Assembly: GCA_964624165.1 (NCBI GenBank)
Contig: CAZUWG010000001.1
Span: 37,514-101,513 of the forward strand
Direction: 5' to 3'
Origin: OLB19 sp964624165
GTDB lineage: Bacteria > Patescibacteriota > Minisyncoccia > Phycocordibacterales > UBA918
DNA length: 64,000 nucleotides
The stretch's first letter is position 1. Each line of letters begins with the position of its first letter. Positions 41,201-49,901 of this stretch are shown here, one piece after another. The position numbers were made by a program, and so were the translations under genes. The notes below the pieces were generated by a model, which saw nothing but the letters and a program-made list of their open reading frames with translations, did not search any database and was not told the DNA's origin.

Positions 41201-41502
41201 GTCCGTACTCACTGATCACTCAGCAGCCACTTGGCGGTAAAGCCCAGATCGGCGGACAGCGCTTTGGGGAGATGGAAGTTTGGGCGCTCTTGGGATATGG
41301 AGCTGCCTACACACTTCGTGAAATGCTCACTATCAAGTCTGACGATATCGTTGGACGAAGTGCGGCGTTTGATGCGATTGTGCGCGGTGAACGCATCAGT
41401 CATCCACACACCCCAGCTGCCTTCAACGTTCTTATCAATCAGCTTAAAGGTCTTGCGCTCAACGTTTCCTTGGAAAAAGAGCAACAAGAACGCACGTACT
41501 AA
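38278..41502 (+). CDS. rpoB: RNA polymerase beta subunit
   Basis: 1074 residues, compact compared with E. coli (1342). Blocks include TGTFIINGVERIIVPQLARS, the rifampicin region (FFTTNQLSQFALQQNTLGEL, GLTRERASFDVRDVH, HYGRLCPIHTPEGPNIGLI), ALVAFMSWSGANYEDAIVIS, VSVGDKLAGRHGNKGVIS with the catalytic-centre lysines, and the C-terminal GGQRFGEMEVWALLGYGAAY. The rifampicin pocket looks canonical. It is followed by rpoC after 21 nt. Confidence 0.97.
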   Translation: MPKTDTQHSGDALRSGKTVGQLPVKVFAHVPAPRIELPNLIEPQLKSFEWFIQDGIKQVLKEFSPITDYSEKKFELEFKKYEIGNPKCAPEFARANKLTYDAPLRATVILKNKTFESEKDQEIFLADIPVMTETGTFIINGVERIIVPQLARSYGIFYTTNDIKGHTYFGAKIIPARGAWVEIESEADGLLYVKIDRKKKFPVTSLLRVFGLETEKEMINLFKGVPRGEEYIKATFAKDPAKTTSDSYVEIYRRLRDGDLATADNAREFVDSVFHETRYDLSEIGRHHWNERNGMPITDKAIKERTVSLDDLRIILTNIIEKNHTAGATPDDIDHLGFRRVRYFGEMAQQRVRVGLTRMKRNIQDRMSTIEAETSLPIQILNPRPLQAAIKEFFTTNQLSQFALQQNTLGELEHLRTMSALGPGGLTRERASFDVRDVHTSHYGRLCPIHTPEGPNIGLILRLAMYAKVNRFGIIEAPYAKVEKGVVTDEIVYFNAHEEEKYTIAHAGTMVDEKGKIKQDLVSARVGGEPRVVPKKEVEYIDVAANEPFSIATSMIPFLNHDDANRTLMGSNMQKQATPLVLPEAPLVATGIEKMAALDTGRVLVAKNAGEIIECDARHIVIKTKDGKDEYTLSTIQKTNDFSAFYHRPQVTVGDKVKRGDLLADTTSTDHGQIAVGQNALVAFMSWSGANYEDAIVISERLVKDSKFTSIHIEEFDVAVRDTKLGAEVTTPDIPNVSEMKLRNLDENGIIRVGAEVRAGDILVGKVTPKGETQLSPEERLLRSIFGEKAKDVKDSSLRLEIGKRGRVIGVKVFTRENGDNLESGVIKRIHVTVAQMRSVSVGDKLAGRHGNKGVISRILPEEDMPYMDDGRPVDVLLTPLGVPSRMNLGQILELHLGMAANSLGYQAVVPPFAGASDEDVRKELIAAGLPDNGKVQLRDGRTGEEFAKKTAVGYMYILKLHHMVEDKIHMRSIGPYSLITQQPLGGKAQIGGQRFGEMEVWALLGYGAAYTLREMLTIKSDDIVGRSAAFDAIVRGERISHPHTPAAFNVLINQLKGLALNVSLEKEQQERTY

Positions 41503-41523
41503 CCTTTGGTAATAAAAGTATCT

Positions 41524-44500
41524 ATGGAAACAAACACAATCAAAACAGACACTAAGCGCACACGACCAAAGCCAGCTGACATTACGGAAGTAGGCTTGCG
41601 TCTGGCGTCACCAGAAGAAATTCTCGAATGGTCATTTGGCGAAGTCACCAAGCCAGAAACCATAAATTATCGTACGCAACGTCCAGAAAAGCACGGCCTC
41701 TTTGATGAGCGCATCTTCGGCCCGGTTGAAGACTTTGAGTGTTCATGTAAAAAGTATCGAGGCATTCGCTACAAAGGTATTGTCTGTGAGAAATGTGGCG
41801 TTGAAGTCACTCGCGCTATTGTGCGTCGTGAACGGATGGGTCACATCGAGCTTGCAGTACCGGTGTCGCATATTTGGTTTTTGCGAGGAGTGCCAAGCCG
41901 TATCGCGTTGATCTTAGGAATTACCGCAGCTGATATCGAAAAGGTGATGTATTTCGCAGGCTATATCGTAACCAAAATACACGAGAGCGAGCGAGCTCGT
42001 CTACTTTCTGAATTGGCGACTGAATTTAAGGTGAAGCTTAAGGAGCTAAAGAACGAAGATGCCAAAGTAGAACTCAAAAACCGCATGGATGAAATCAAGC
42101 GTGAAGTTGAGAGTATTCGCCAAGGAAAAGTGCTTGATGAAACCACATTCCATAAGTTCTCAATCAAGTATTCAAATCTCTTTGAAGCAAAAATCGGTGC
42201 GGAGAGCGTGTATGAGCTTTTCAAAAATATAAATTTGCAGGATCTCCTCACTCAGCTTGAGACTGAGAGAGAAAAAGCTGGAGCAGCAGAACGGCTCAAG
42301 CTTGATAAGCGACTGTCGCTGGTACGCGGCATGTTGCACTCGGGAGTCCGTCCTGAATGGATGTTTCTCTCACGAGTGCCGGTCATTCCACCAGCCTTGC
42401 GCCCTATGGTAGCACTTGAAGGTGGTCGTCATGCCAGCTCCGATCTTAATGATCTTTATCGACGTGTAATCAACCGCAATAATCGACTTAAGAAGTTGAT
42501 GGACATCATGGCGCCAGATGTGATCTTGAGAAACGAAAAGCGTATTTTGCAAGAAGCAGTCGATGCGTTGATTGATAATTCAATCCGACATGGTCAAGGT
42601 GGTTTCTCAGCTATGAGTGCGGCACAACGCCGACCGCTCAAATCTCTTTCGGATTACCTCAAGAGTAAGCAAGGATACTTCCGTCAAAACCTTCTCGGTA
42701 AGCGTGTTGACTACTCGGGACGTTCGGTGATTGTTATTGGTCCGGAACTCGATCTAGATGAATGTGGACTACCTAAGCACATGGCCCTGGAGCTTTTCCG
42801 ACCGTTTGTGATTGCCGAGCTCTTAAAGCAAGAGCTTGCGTACAACATCCGCGGAGCAGGACGCCTAATTGAGGAAGGAGTGCCAGAAGTATGGGCCATC
42901 CTTGAAGGAGTAATTGAAGGCAAGCACGTGATGCTTAACCGCGCACCAACCTTGCACCGTCAGGGTATTCAGGCATTTCGTCCGGTCTTGATTGAAGGAA
43001 ATGCAATCCAGGTGCACCCACTTGTCTGTCGTGCCTTCAACGCCGACTTCGACGGAGACCAAATGGCGGTTCACGTACCGCTCTCTGAAGAAGCGCAGCT
43101 AGAAGCAAAAGAGATTATCTCTGCCAACAAAAATATTTTGAAGCCAGGATCTGCAGAGCCGGTTGTTTCTGAGAAGCTTTTGGATATGGCGCTTGGTGCA
43201 TATTGGATGACAAAAATGATCGAGGGTGCACATGGTGAAGGGAAGTATTTCTCTTCGCCAAACGACGCGATCAATGCCTACGATTATGGAGTGGTAGATT
43301 TCCGAGCCAAGATTAAAGTCATGGCCACCAATACTCCTAAGTACGCACAATACCAAGAGTCACTCTTTGAGACTACAGTCGGTCGTTTGCTCTTCAACTC
43401 CGTGTTGCCGAGTGATCACGACTTTATCAATGACGAGGTGACGCAGAAGATCCTCTTCAACATCATCATCGATATTATTGATGACCGTGGTACTGACGCC
43501 GTGCCGCCAATTGTCGACAAACTCAAGAAGTTTGGTTTTAAGTACGCGACCGTATCAGGAACGACATGGGGAATGGACGAGGTAATTGTGCCAGAAGGTA
43601 AGGATGCGATCGTCGAAGCGTCTCGTGAAAAAGAGCGTGAAGTGGTCGGATTTTACAACGATGGTTTGATTTCTCGTGAAGAACGTAAGCGCATGATTGT
43701 AGAAATTTGGCACAAAGCAAAAAGTGATATTGAAAAGCTTTTGCCCGATACACTCGACAGTAACGGCTCAGCGTTTGAGATGTTCCGTTCGGGAGCGCGA
43801 GGTTCGCTCGGGCAGATTGCTCAGATGGCTGGTATGAAAGGGTTGATTGTAAATACTCGTGGCGAAACCATCGAGGCGCCTGTCACTTCTTCATTTAAAG
43901 AAGGACTTTCCCCACATGAGTACTTCAGTACGACGCACGGTTCACGAAAAGGACTGGCCGACACCGCCCTTCAAACAGCGAAGGCTGGGTACCTTACTCG
44001 TCGCCTCTTCGTAGTTGCGCAAGACGCAATTGTGACAGAGAAAGAATGTGGCACTAAGTCAGGCACTACCATTAATCGCATTTCAGCTTCAGGGATTGAA
44101 ATCTCATTTGCTAAGGCAATCAAGGGACGTATCTTAGCGGCAGACGCGACAGATAGTAAGGGTAATGTCATCTTTAAGAAGGGGCATCTTCTGTCTCGTA
44201 AGGATGCTTTACTAGTTGAAGGTAGTACTGTAGAAAATGTTGAAGTACGTTCACCGATGACGTGTAAGACACTTCGTGGAGTATGTCAGCATTGCTATGG
44301 TATTGACCTTACTAAAAACGAATTGGTAGATCTTGGAGAAGCGGTAGGTACCGTGGCCGCTCAAGCGATTGGTGAGCCAGGTACTCAGCTAACGATGAAC
44401 ACTAAGCATGCCGGAGGGACCGCCTCAGCTGGTGGTGACGTAACCTCAGGTCTGCCACGAGTAGAAGAAGTATTTGAAAAACGTCAGCCAAAGATTCCAG

Positions 44501-45207
44501 CAGTAATCTCTAAGTACCAGGGTGTAGTGACTGAGATTAAGCGTGAAGGTGAAGGACGAATTATCGTGGTAGCGCCAGATATGCAAGCTCCCGGAGCACC
44601 TAAGAAGAAAGATAATGTTGAGTACGAAGTCTCTCCTCGCCGTGTGGTATTGGTAGGTAAAGGTGACACAGTAAATTCCGGGCAACTCATGACAGATGGT
44701 TCAGCACATTTGCCAGACCTCTTTAAATTTGGAGGTGAGGAAGTGACACAAGATTACATCATTTCTGAAATCAACAAGATCTATGAGCTTCAGGGGGTAA
44801 CCATCTCTCGTAAGCACATCGAGCTGATTGTGAAGCAAATGATGAGTCGAGTAAAAATTACTGCTTCAGGCGACAGCCACTTCACGGTTGGTGAAGTAGT
44901 GGAAGAGTGGATCTTGGTAGCGACAAATCGCGCCTTGAAGGAAGCAGGTAAAGAGCTAGCAAAAGCAGATAAGCTCATCACTGGAATTACTGAAAGCTCA
45001 CTCTCACGCAAGAGCTTCCTCTCAGCTGCCTCATTCCAAAACACCACGCGAGTTTTGATCAATGCGGCAGTGAAGGGAAGTCAGGATAGCCTCACAGGCT
45101 TGATGGAAAATGTAATTATCGGTCGTCTTATACCAGCGGGTTCAGGCTTCAAAGGTAGCGAGAAGGCAGAGATGATTGCGGATCTCCAGAAGCGATTGGA
45201 CGGATAG
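41524..45207 (+). CDS. rpoC: RNA polymerase beta' subunit
   Basis: 1227 residues. The N-terminal zinc finger has CSCKKYRGIRYKGIVCEKCG (about 73-91). NADFDGDQMAVHVPLSEEAQ (about 506-514) holds the three Mg-binding aspartates. The trigger loop and bridge helix lie in SSFKEGLSPHEYFSTTHGSR. The second zinc site is in CKTLRGVCQHCYG, and GEAVGTVAAQAIGEPGTQLT follows. The frame opens at 41506, but METNTIKTD at 41524 is the likelier start. Confidence 0.97.
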   Translation: METNTIKTDTKRTRPKPADITEVGLRLASPEEILEWSFGEVTKPETINYRTQRPEKHGLFDERIFGPVEDFECSCKKYRGIRYKGIVCEKCGVEVTRAIVRRERMGHIELAVPVSHIWFLRGVPSRIALILGITAADIEKVMYFAGYIVTKIHESERARLLSELATEFKVKLKELKNEDAKVELKNRMDEIKREVESIRQGKVLDETTFHKFSIKYSNLFEAKIGAESVYELFKNINLQDLLTQLETEREKAGAAERLKLDKRLSLVRGMLHSGVRPEWMFLSRVPVIPPALRPMVALEGGRHASSDLNDLYRRVINRNNRLKKLMDIMAPDVILRNEKRILQEAVDALIDNSIRHGQGGFSAMSAAQRRPLKSLSDYLKSKQGYFRQNLLGKRVDYSGRSVIVIGPELDLDECGLPKHMALELFRPFVIAELLKQELAYNIRGAGRLIEEGVPEVWAILEGVIEGKHVMLNRAPTLHRQGIQAFRPVLIEGNAIQVHPLVCRAFNADFDGDQMAVHVPLSEEAQLEAKEIISANKNILKPGSAEPVVSEKLLDMALGAYWMTKMIEGAHGEGKYFSSPNDAINAYDYGVVDFRAKIKVMATNTPKYAQYQESLFETTVGRLLFNSVLPSDHDFINDEVTQKILFNIIIDIIDDRGTDAVPPIVDKLKKFGFKYATVSGTTWGMDEVIVPEGKDAIVEASREKEREVVGFYNDGLISREERKRMIVEIWHKAKSDIEKLLPDTLDSNGSAFEMFRSGARGSLGQIAQMAGMKGLIVNTRGETIEAPVTSSFKEGLSPHEYFSTTHGSRKGLADTALQTAKAGYLTRRLFVVAQDAIVTEKECGTKSGTTINRISASGIEISFAKAIKGRILAADATDSKGNVIFKKGHLLSRKDALLVEGSTVENVEVRSPMTCKTLRGVCQHCYGIDLTKNELVDLGEAVGTVAAQAIGEPGTQLTMNTKHAGGTASAGGDVTSGLPRVEEVFEKRQPKIPAVISKYQGVVTEIKREGEGRIIVVAPDMQAPGAPKKKDNVEYEVSPRRVVLVGKGDTVNSGQLMTDGSAHLPDLFKFGGEEVTQDYIISEINKIYELQGVTISRKHIELIVKQMMSRVKITASGDSHFTVGEVVEEWILVATNRALKEAGKELAKADKLITGITESSLSRKSFLSAASFQNTTRVLINAAVKGSQDSLTGLMENVIIGRLIPAGSGFKGSEKAEMIADLQKRLDG

Positions 45208-45228
45208 TTTAGAAGTGAAGGAAGGCGA

Positions 45229-45259
45229 AAAAGCGGCGGGCCAAAGGCCCGCCGCTTTT
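45229..45259 (+). terminator. Terminator after rpoC, GGCGGGCC family
   Basis: AAAAGCGGCGGGCC-AAA-GGCCCGCCGCTTTT, the same stem as at 14756 and 48489. Confidence 0.9.
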
Positions 45260-45280
45260 GGCAGTCTGTCATAAACCGCG

Positions 45281-45286
45281 TATAAT
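45281..45286 (+). promoter_or_regulatory. -10 box of dnaG
   Basis: TATAAT, 8 nt before the ATG at 45295. The intervening AGGAAG could also serve as a short SD. Confidence 0.55.
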
Positions 45287-45294
45287 AGGAAGAT

Positions 45295-47049
45295 ATGTCT
45301 AGCGGCGATGCAAAAGAGCAAATCAAAGAACGATTATCAATTGTTGATGTGGTATCGCCTTATGTAGAGCTTTCACCTGCCGGAAAAAGCTTAAAAGGGA
45401 AGTCTCCATTCACGACCGAAAAAACCCCCTCTTTTTTTGTCTCACCTGATCGAGGAATGTACTATTGCTTTTCAACCAGTAAAGGTGGAGATATTTTTAC
45501 ATTTATTGAAGAAATGGAAGGGGTAGATTTTAAGGGTGCGCTTAAGATACTCGCCGAAAAAGCAGGTGTAGAACTTGTCCCAGAAGATCCTAGAAAAAAG
45601 AGCGAACGCGAACAGTTGTTTGCGGTCCTTGAAGCGGCGGCTGCGTGGTTTGAAGAGCAGCGTAAAGGTCAGAAAGTTGTGAACGAGTATCTTGAAAAAA
45701 GAGGAGTAAGCGAAAAGTCGATGACTCTCTGGCGACTTGGCTATGCTCCCAATGAATGGCGCGCACTCAGAGAAGCTCTGCAGCTTCTAGGGTTTACCGA
45801 CGAAGTGATGAAGAAGGCTGGGTTGATTAAAGGTGAAGCAGGAAAAGAGCCGTACGATGTGTTTCGTGATCGAGTCATGTTTCCTATTTTTGATGCTTCG
45901 AGTCGAGTGATTGCTTTTTCCGGGCGACTGCTTTCAAAAGATACCGAGGCACCAAAGTACGTAAATTCACCAGAGACAGAACTCTTCAATAAGTCAGAAG
46001 CACTCTATGGCTATAATCTCGCGAAGGAAGGAATGAGGAAGCTTGATTTTGCTTTGATTGTAGAAGGACAATTTGATGTGGTGCTTTCGCACCAAGCTGG
46101 GTATAAAAATACTGTCGCTGTTTCAGGAACCGCCTTGACGCCTTATCATGTTGCTCTCCTGCAGAGGCTTACGCAAAGAGTTGTGCTGTCACTTGATGCT
46201 GATAAAGCTGGAATTGCGGCCGTGAAGCGCGCAGCGAGCGTGATGCTGCCCCGTGGAATTGATTTGAAGGTTGTTTCTTTGCCGCTTGGTAAAGACCCTG
46301 CCGACATGGTCTTAGAAGATATTGCAGGGTTTAAACGAGCAATTGCCAAGGCCAGTCATGTGGTACCATTTTTGCTTGAGGTAGTAAGAGAAAACACAAA
46401 AGACGAGCGTGCGTTCAAACTCCAAGCGCAAGAGGAAGTGTTGCCTATGTTGCCACTGATCAGCAATGCGATTGATAGAGAACATTTCGAAGGCGTTATC
46501 GCAGATGTGCTTAAGACACGCAAGGAAGCGGTACACGAAGAGTTGGTGCGCCTGAAAGCAAAAGAAAGACCTCAGACAAAGCCGCAGCGTACTGCTGTCG
46601 TGGCTATACAGTCATCAGCTGCGGTAACACATAAAAAAACCACCGCCAAAGAACTTGACCTTACCTTGCGCGCAATTTTCACATTGCTCGACGTCGCCCA
46701 CAAAGAAGTCGCTCGCTCTGTATATAAGAGCTTTGGACTGGGAGAGATTGATCGCGAACTGGACGCAACAGAAACAGCGCTTTTAAATAAGTATACGTTT
46801 CAGCTAGAGCCAATTTGGAATAAATTTCCTAAGCGCCAATTGCAAGAAGAGATTGTGAGTATGCTTGAGCAGGTGCGGGTAGCCTTCTTAAAAGAAGAAA
46901 TGAGTATAGCTCAAACGAGCGTGCGTGAAGCTGAGTTGCGCGGCGACGAAGTCGCCGCGCAAGAAGCGCTCTCAAGTAGCGCAGCGCTTCATAAGAAGCT
47001 TTTGAATGAGGTGGTCACCACGGAGGTCTTTGCCGAGCAGACTGACTAG
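45295..47049 (+). CDS. dnaG: DNA primase with degenerate zinc-binding domain
   Basis: 584 residues. DnaG makes RNA primers for replication. The N-terminal domain aligns with CHC2 primases (EKTPSFFVSPDRGMYYCF, then STSKGGDIFTFIEEMEGVDF), but the expected C-P-F-H is S-P-F-T and the C-F-G-C is C-F-S-T. Only one of four zinc ligands remains. TOPRIM is intact (ALIVEGQFDVVLSHQAGYKN, VVLSLDADKAGIAAVKRA). The C-terminal helicase-binding region is divergent, with a 12-bp palindrome encoding AELRGDEVAAQEA. Confidence 0.92.
   Translation: MSSGDAKEQIKERLSIVDVVSPYVELSPAGKSLKGKSPFTTEKTPSFFVSPDRGMYYCFSTSKGGDIFTFIEEMEGVDFKGALKILAEKAGVELVPEDPRKKSEREQLFAVLEAAAAWFEEQRKGQKVVNEYLEKRGVSEKSMTLWRLGYAPNEWRALREALQLLGFTDEVMKKAGLIKGEAGKEPYDVFRDRVMFPIFDASSRVIAFSGRLLSKDTEAPKYVNSPETELFNKSEALYGYNLAKEGMRKLDFALIVEGQFDVVLSHQAGYKNTVAVSGTALTPYHVALLQRLTQRVVLSLDADKAGIAAVKRAASVMLPRGIDLKVVSLPLGKDPADMVLEDIAGFKRAIAKASHVVPFLLEVVRENTKDERAFKLQAQEEVLPMLPLISNAIDREHFEGVIADVLKTRKEAVHEELVRLKAKERPQTKPQRTAVVAIQSSAAVTHKKTTAKELDLTLRAIFTLLDVAHKEVARSVYKSFGLGEIDRELDATETALLNKYTFQLEPIWNKFPKRQLQEEIVSMLEQVRVAFLKEEMSIAQTSVREAELRGDEVAAQEALSSSAALHKKLLNEVVTTEVFAEQTD
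46936..46962 (+). repeat. Palindromic element inside dnaG
   Basis: TTGCGCGGCGAC-GAA-GTCGCCGCGCAA, 12-bp perfect arms with the same GAA loop and GGCGA core as the elements in rnhB. It is in frame in the C-terminal region. Confidence 0.75.
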
Positions 47050-47149
47050 ACTTTTTCTCAAAGTAGCGTACAATGCCAAAATAAATGTTAAGGAAACCAC
47101 GGTCATAATACCGTGGTCATCTGTTGTATAACATTTTTTTCATATCGAA

Positions 47150-48472
47150 ATGCCGACCAAAAAGACAACAACTAAATCAAAGAAGGCACCAGCTAAAAAA
47201 GCTGTAAAAAAGGCAACAAAAAAAGTGGTGAGCAAAACGCCACCTAAAAAAACATCTGCCAAAACAAACAAAAAGACCGTAGCCAAAAAGACTCCGGCAA
47301 AAAAGGTGGTAAAGAAAGTAACGAAAAAAGCGGTAAAAAAGGTAGTAAAGAAAGTAGCGCCTGCTAAAAAAGTAAACGGAATAAAAAAGCTTAGCAAAGC
47401 TGAGCGTGAAAAAGTAGCTAAATCCGGAGAACTCCTCACACTCGGACGTAACCGTGGTTATGTGACGTATGATGAAATCATGCGCTTTTTTCCATTGATC
47501 GAGCGTGATATTGAATTTTTGGATGATCTCTATGAACGCTTCCGGATCGCTGGCGTTGATGTGCTTAAAAGCGGAGGTATGTTGGGCGATGATCGTACTG
47601 AAGAACTATTGGCACAAAAGAATAGCTACCGGCGAAGTGAAAGTAGTCACGATTCAATTCAAATGTATTTACGTGAGATTGGGCAATACCCACTCCTCAC
47701 TGCCCAAGAAGAAAAAGATCTCGCTAGACGCATTGAGGCTGGAGATGAAGAGGCGCGCAATCTCCTTGCCCGCGCCAACCTTCGTTTGGTGGTATCTATT
47801 GCCAAAAAGTACGTTGGTCGCAGCCCTGACCTGACGCTTCTCGATTTGATTCAGGAGGGTAACCTCGGTCTATTTAAAGCAGTTGATAAATTCGATTTTA
47901 CAAAAGGCTTTAAGTTTTCTACTTATGCTACTTGGTGGATTCGTCAGGCGATTACGCGCGCCTTGGCAGATCAGTCACGAACCATTCGTATCCCTGTGCA
48001 CATGGTGGAAACTATGGCGAAGTATAAGCAAGTTTCTCGCCGCTTAGCACAAGACTTAGGAAGAGATCCGATGCCGGAAGAGATTGCCGCTGAGATGGAT
48101 ATTGAAGTAGAGAAGGTGTACCAGATTGAAAAAATTTCTCAGGACACCATTTCACTTGAGTTGCCGGTTGGTGATGATGATGATCGTTCACGTTTATCGG
48201 ACTTTGTGTCTGATGATAAAATGGTTTCACCAGACCAGGAAGTCTCCCACAGCATTTTGGCAGATCAGATTATCGAGATCCTCGATACGCTTTCAGAAAA
48301 AGAGCGAAAAATTCTTGAAATGCGACACGGGTTGATTGATGGTACCTACCACACTCTTGAGGAAGTAGGAAAAGAATTTGGTGTGACGCGCGAACGTATT
48401 CGCCAGATTGAAGCAAAAGCCCTTGAAAAGATTCGCCAACATGAAAGTGCGCGGCGTCTAAAGTCATACTAG
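47150..48472 (+). CDS. rpoD: RNA polymerase sigma-70 factor with histone H1-like N-terminus
   Basis: 440 residues. Residues 3-78 are Lys/Ala/Thr/Val repeats (PAKKAVKKATKKVV, KKVVKKVTKKAVKK) like the C-terminal tail of histone H1. The sigma domains follow: region 1.2 (DSIQMYLREIGQYPLLTAQE), region 2 (NLRLVVSIAKKYVGRSPDL, LIQEGNLGLFKAVDKFD, FKFSTYATWWIRQAI), region 3, and region 4 (HTLEEVGKEFGVTRERIRQI). It is the housekeeping sigma and agrees with the TATAAT-like boxes seen throughout. Confidence 0.94.
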   Translation: MPTKKTTTKSKKAPAKKAVKKATKKVVSKTPPKKTSAKTNKKTVAKKTPAKKVVKKVTKKAVKKVVKKVAPAKKVNGIKKLSKAEREKVAKSGELLTLGRNRGYVTYDEIMRFFPLIERDIEFLDDLYERFRIAGVDVLKSGGMLGDDRTEELLAQKNSYRRSESSHDSIQMYLREIGQYPLLTAQEEKDLARRIEAGDEEARNLLARANLRLVVSIAKKYVGRSPDLTLLDLIQEGNLGLFKAVDKFDFTKGFKFSTYATWWIRQAITRALADQSRTIRIPVHMVETMAKYKQVSRRLAQDLGRDPMPEEIAAEMDIEVEKVYQIEKISQDTISLELPVGDDDDRSRLSDFVSDDKMVSPDQEVSHSILADQIIEILDTLSEKERKILEMRHGLIDGTYHTLEEVGKEFGVTRERIRQIEAKALEKIRQHESARRLKSY

Positions 48473-48488
48473 AGAATAGGTAGAATAT

Positions 48489-48523
48489 AAAAAAGCGGCG
48501 GGCCAAAGGCCCGCCGCTTTTTT
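48489..48523. terminator. Bidirectional terminator, GGCGGGCC family
   Basis: AAAAAAGCGGCGGGCC-AAA-GGCCCGCCGCTTTTTT between convergent genes. Confidence 0.92.
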
Positions 48524-48531
48524 ATAACTAC

Positions 48532-49893
48532 TTAATGAGCGTCTACTGCTGACAAAGGTCCGAGCACAGTGCCTTCTTCCAAGGAGACACCTTCATGCGT
48601 CATAAAGTGTTCCGTAAAGAGGGTAAGAGCGGCTGTGGCAATAAGGAGACCGAGTATCATTGTTGGCACACCTTGCTTCATCCAGTCGATAAAGGTGATT
48701 GGATTGTCGGTCTTTTCAGACTTAGCAACCACGATCACTCCAGCTGTTGAGCCGATTGGAGAACCATTGCCACCAAAACCAACACCAAACGCGAGTGCCC
48801 ACCAGAGTAGGTCTGTTGGTACCCCTTGCGTACCAAGATAGGTGATAATAGGGATCATCGCGACCGTTAGCGGAATGTTATCAACGATTGCTGACAGTAC
48901 GGCACTTGCCCAGAGGATAATCAGCGCAGTCATCAATAGATTGTTTTCTGCCCCAGCGGTAATGAGGTTGGCAGCGTGTTCAAGTACGCCCGCATATTCA
49001 AGTCCGCCGACAATCACGAAAAGGGAACCAAAGAAGAGCAAGACTGAGAGTTCACACTTCTCGATAATTGATTGGGGGTCATGTTTTGGCGCAACCAGGA
49101 TGAGTGCTAAAGCCGCACCAATAAGCGCAACCATCGCCGCTTCCAAATGAAGAGCCGAGTGTAGGAAGAAAAGTACCACTACCAACGCAAAAACAAATAA
49201 AAGTTTCTTGAGAGTCTTTGGTTCTTTGATTGCTGCTCGCTCGTCCATAAGCATCAGCTTCTCGACGTTTTGAGGCTTCTTTTGTAGATCCTTGCGGAAC
49301 ATTATCCTAAAAAATGCCAATGTCGCCACCCACGTGACCAAAACAACAGGCAGTGAGTGCACGAGGAAGTCGTTGAAAGAAAAGCCAGCCGCTGATCCGA
49401 TCATGATGTTGGGCGGATCTCCTACCAACGTACCAGTCCCTCCTACGTTTGACAGGAGAGCTTCTGCCATCAAGATTGGAATGGGGTTAATCTTGATGAT
49501 GTCAGCAATAATGATGGTAATTGGTACGATCAGGATAATGGTGGTGACGTTATCGAGAATCATCGATAGCGCAGCAGTCATACCAGAGAGCGCTACCATC
49601 AATAGCCAAGGATTTCCTTTGGTTTTTTTGGCAGTCCAAATCCCTAGATATTGGAAGGCGCCCGTTTTTTCGAGCATACCCACCAAGAGCATCATACCGA
49701 ACAAAAGTCCGAGTGTATTAAAGTCCACAACATGGAGAAGGTCTCCAGGGTGATAAAAGTCAAAGTATATACCAGCCAGTACCATCGAAACCGCCCCAAG
49801 CAAGCCAATCACTGTGCGGTGAATGCGTTCAGTTAAGATAAAGAAGAAGGTAATAGAGAAAATCGCGAGTGCAATCAGTTGAATGTCTTCCAT
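48532..49893 (-). CDS. ArsB/NhaD-superfamily ion transporter
   Basis: 453 residues with 10-12 membrane segments. Features of the ion transporter (IT) superfamily are VDFNTLGLLFGMMLLVGMLE, SMILDNVTTIILIVPITI (a buried Asp-Asn in a discontinuous helix) and SNVGGTGTLVGDPPNIMIG. The mirror motifs VLSAIVDNIPLTVAMIPII and GFGGNGSPIGSTAGVIVVAK follow. Likely activity is Na+/H+ antiport or anion export (arsenite or organic anion); sequence alone does not decide. It lies 8 nt after a CBS-domain gene, which may sense adenine nucleotides or ionic strength for it. Confidence 0.82.
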   Translation of the reverse strand: MEDIQLIALAIFSITFFFILTERIHRTVIGLLGAVSMVLAGIYFDFYHPGDLLHVVDFNTLGLLFGMMLLVGMLEKTGAFQYLGIWTAKKTKGNPWLLMVALSGMTAALSMILDNVTTIILIVPITIIIADIIKINPIPILMAEALLSNVGGTGTLVGDPPNIMIGSAAGFSFNDFLVHSLPVVLVTWVATLAFFRIMFRKDLQKKPQNVEKLMLMDERAAIKEPKTLKKLLFVFALVVVLFFLHSALHLEAAMVALIGAALALILVAPKHDPQSIIEKCELSVLLFFGSLFVIVGGLEYAGVLEHAANLITAGAENNLLMTALIILWASAVLSAIVDNIPLTVAMIPIITYLGTQGVPTDLLWWALAFGVGFGGNGSPIGSTAGVIVVAKSEKTDNPITFIDWMKQGVPTMILGLLIATAALTLFTEHFMTHEGVSLEEGTVLGPLSAVDAH

Positions 49894-49901
49894 AAGCTAC
49901 G

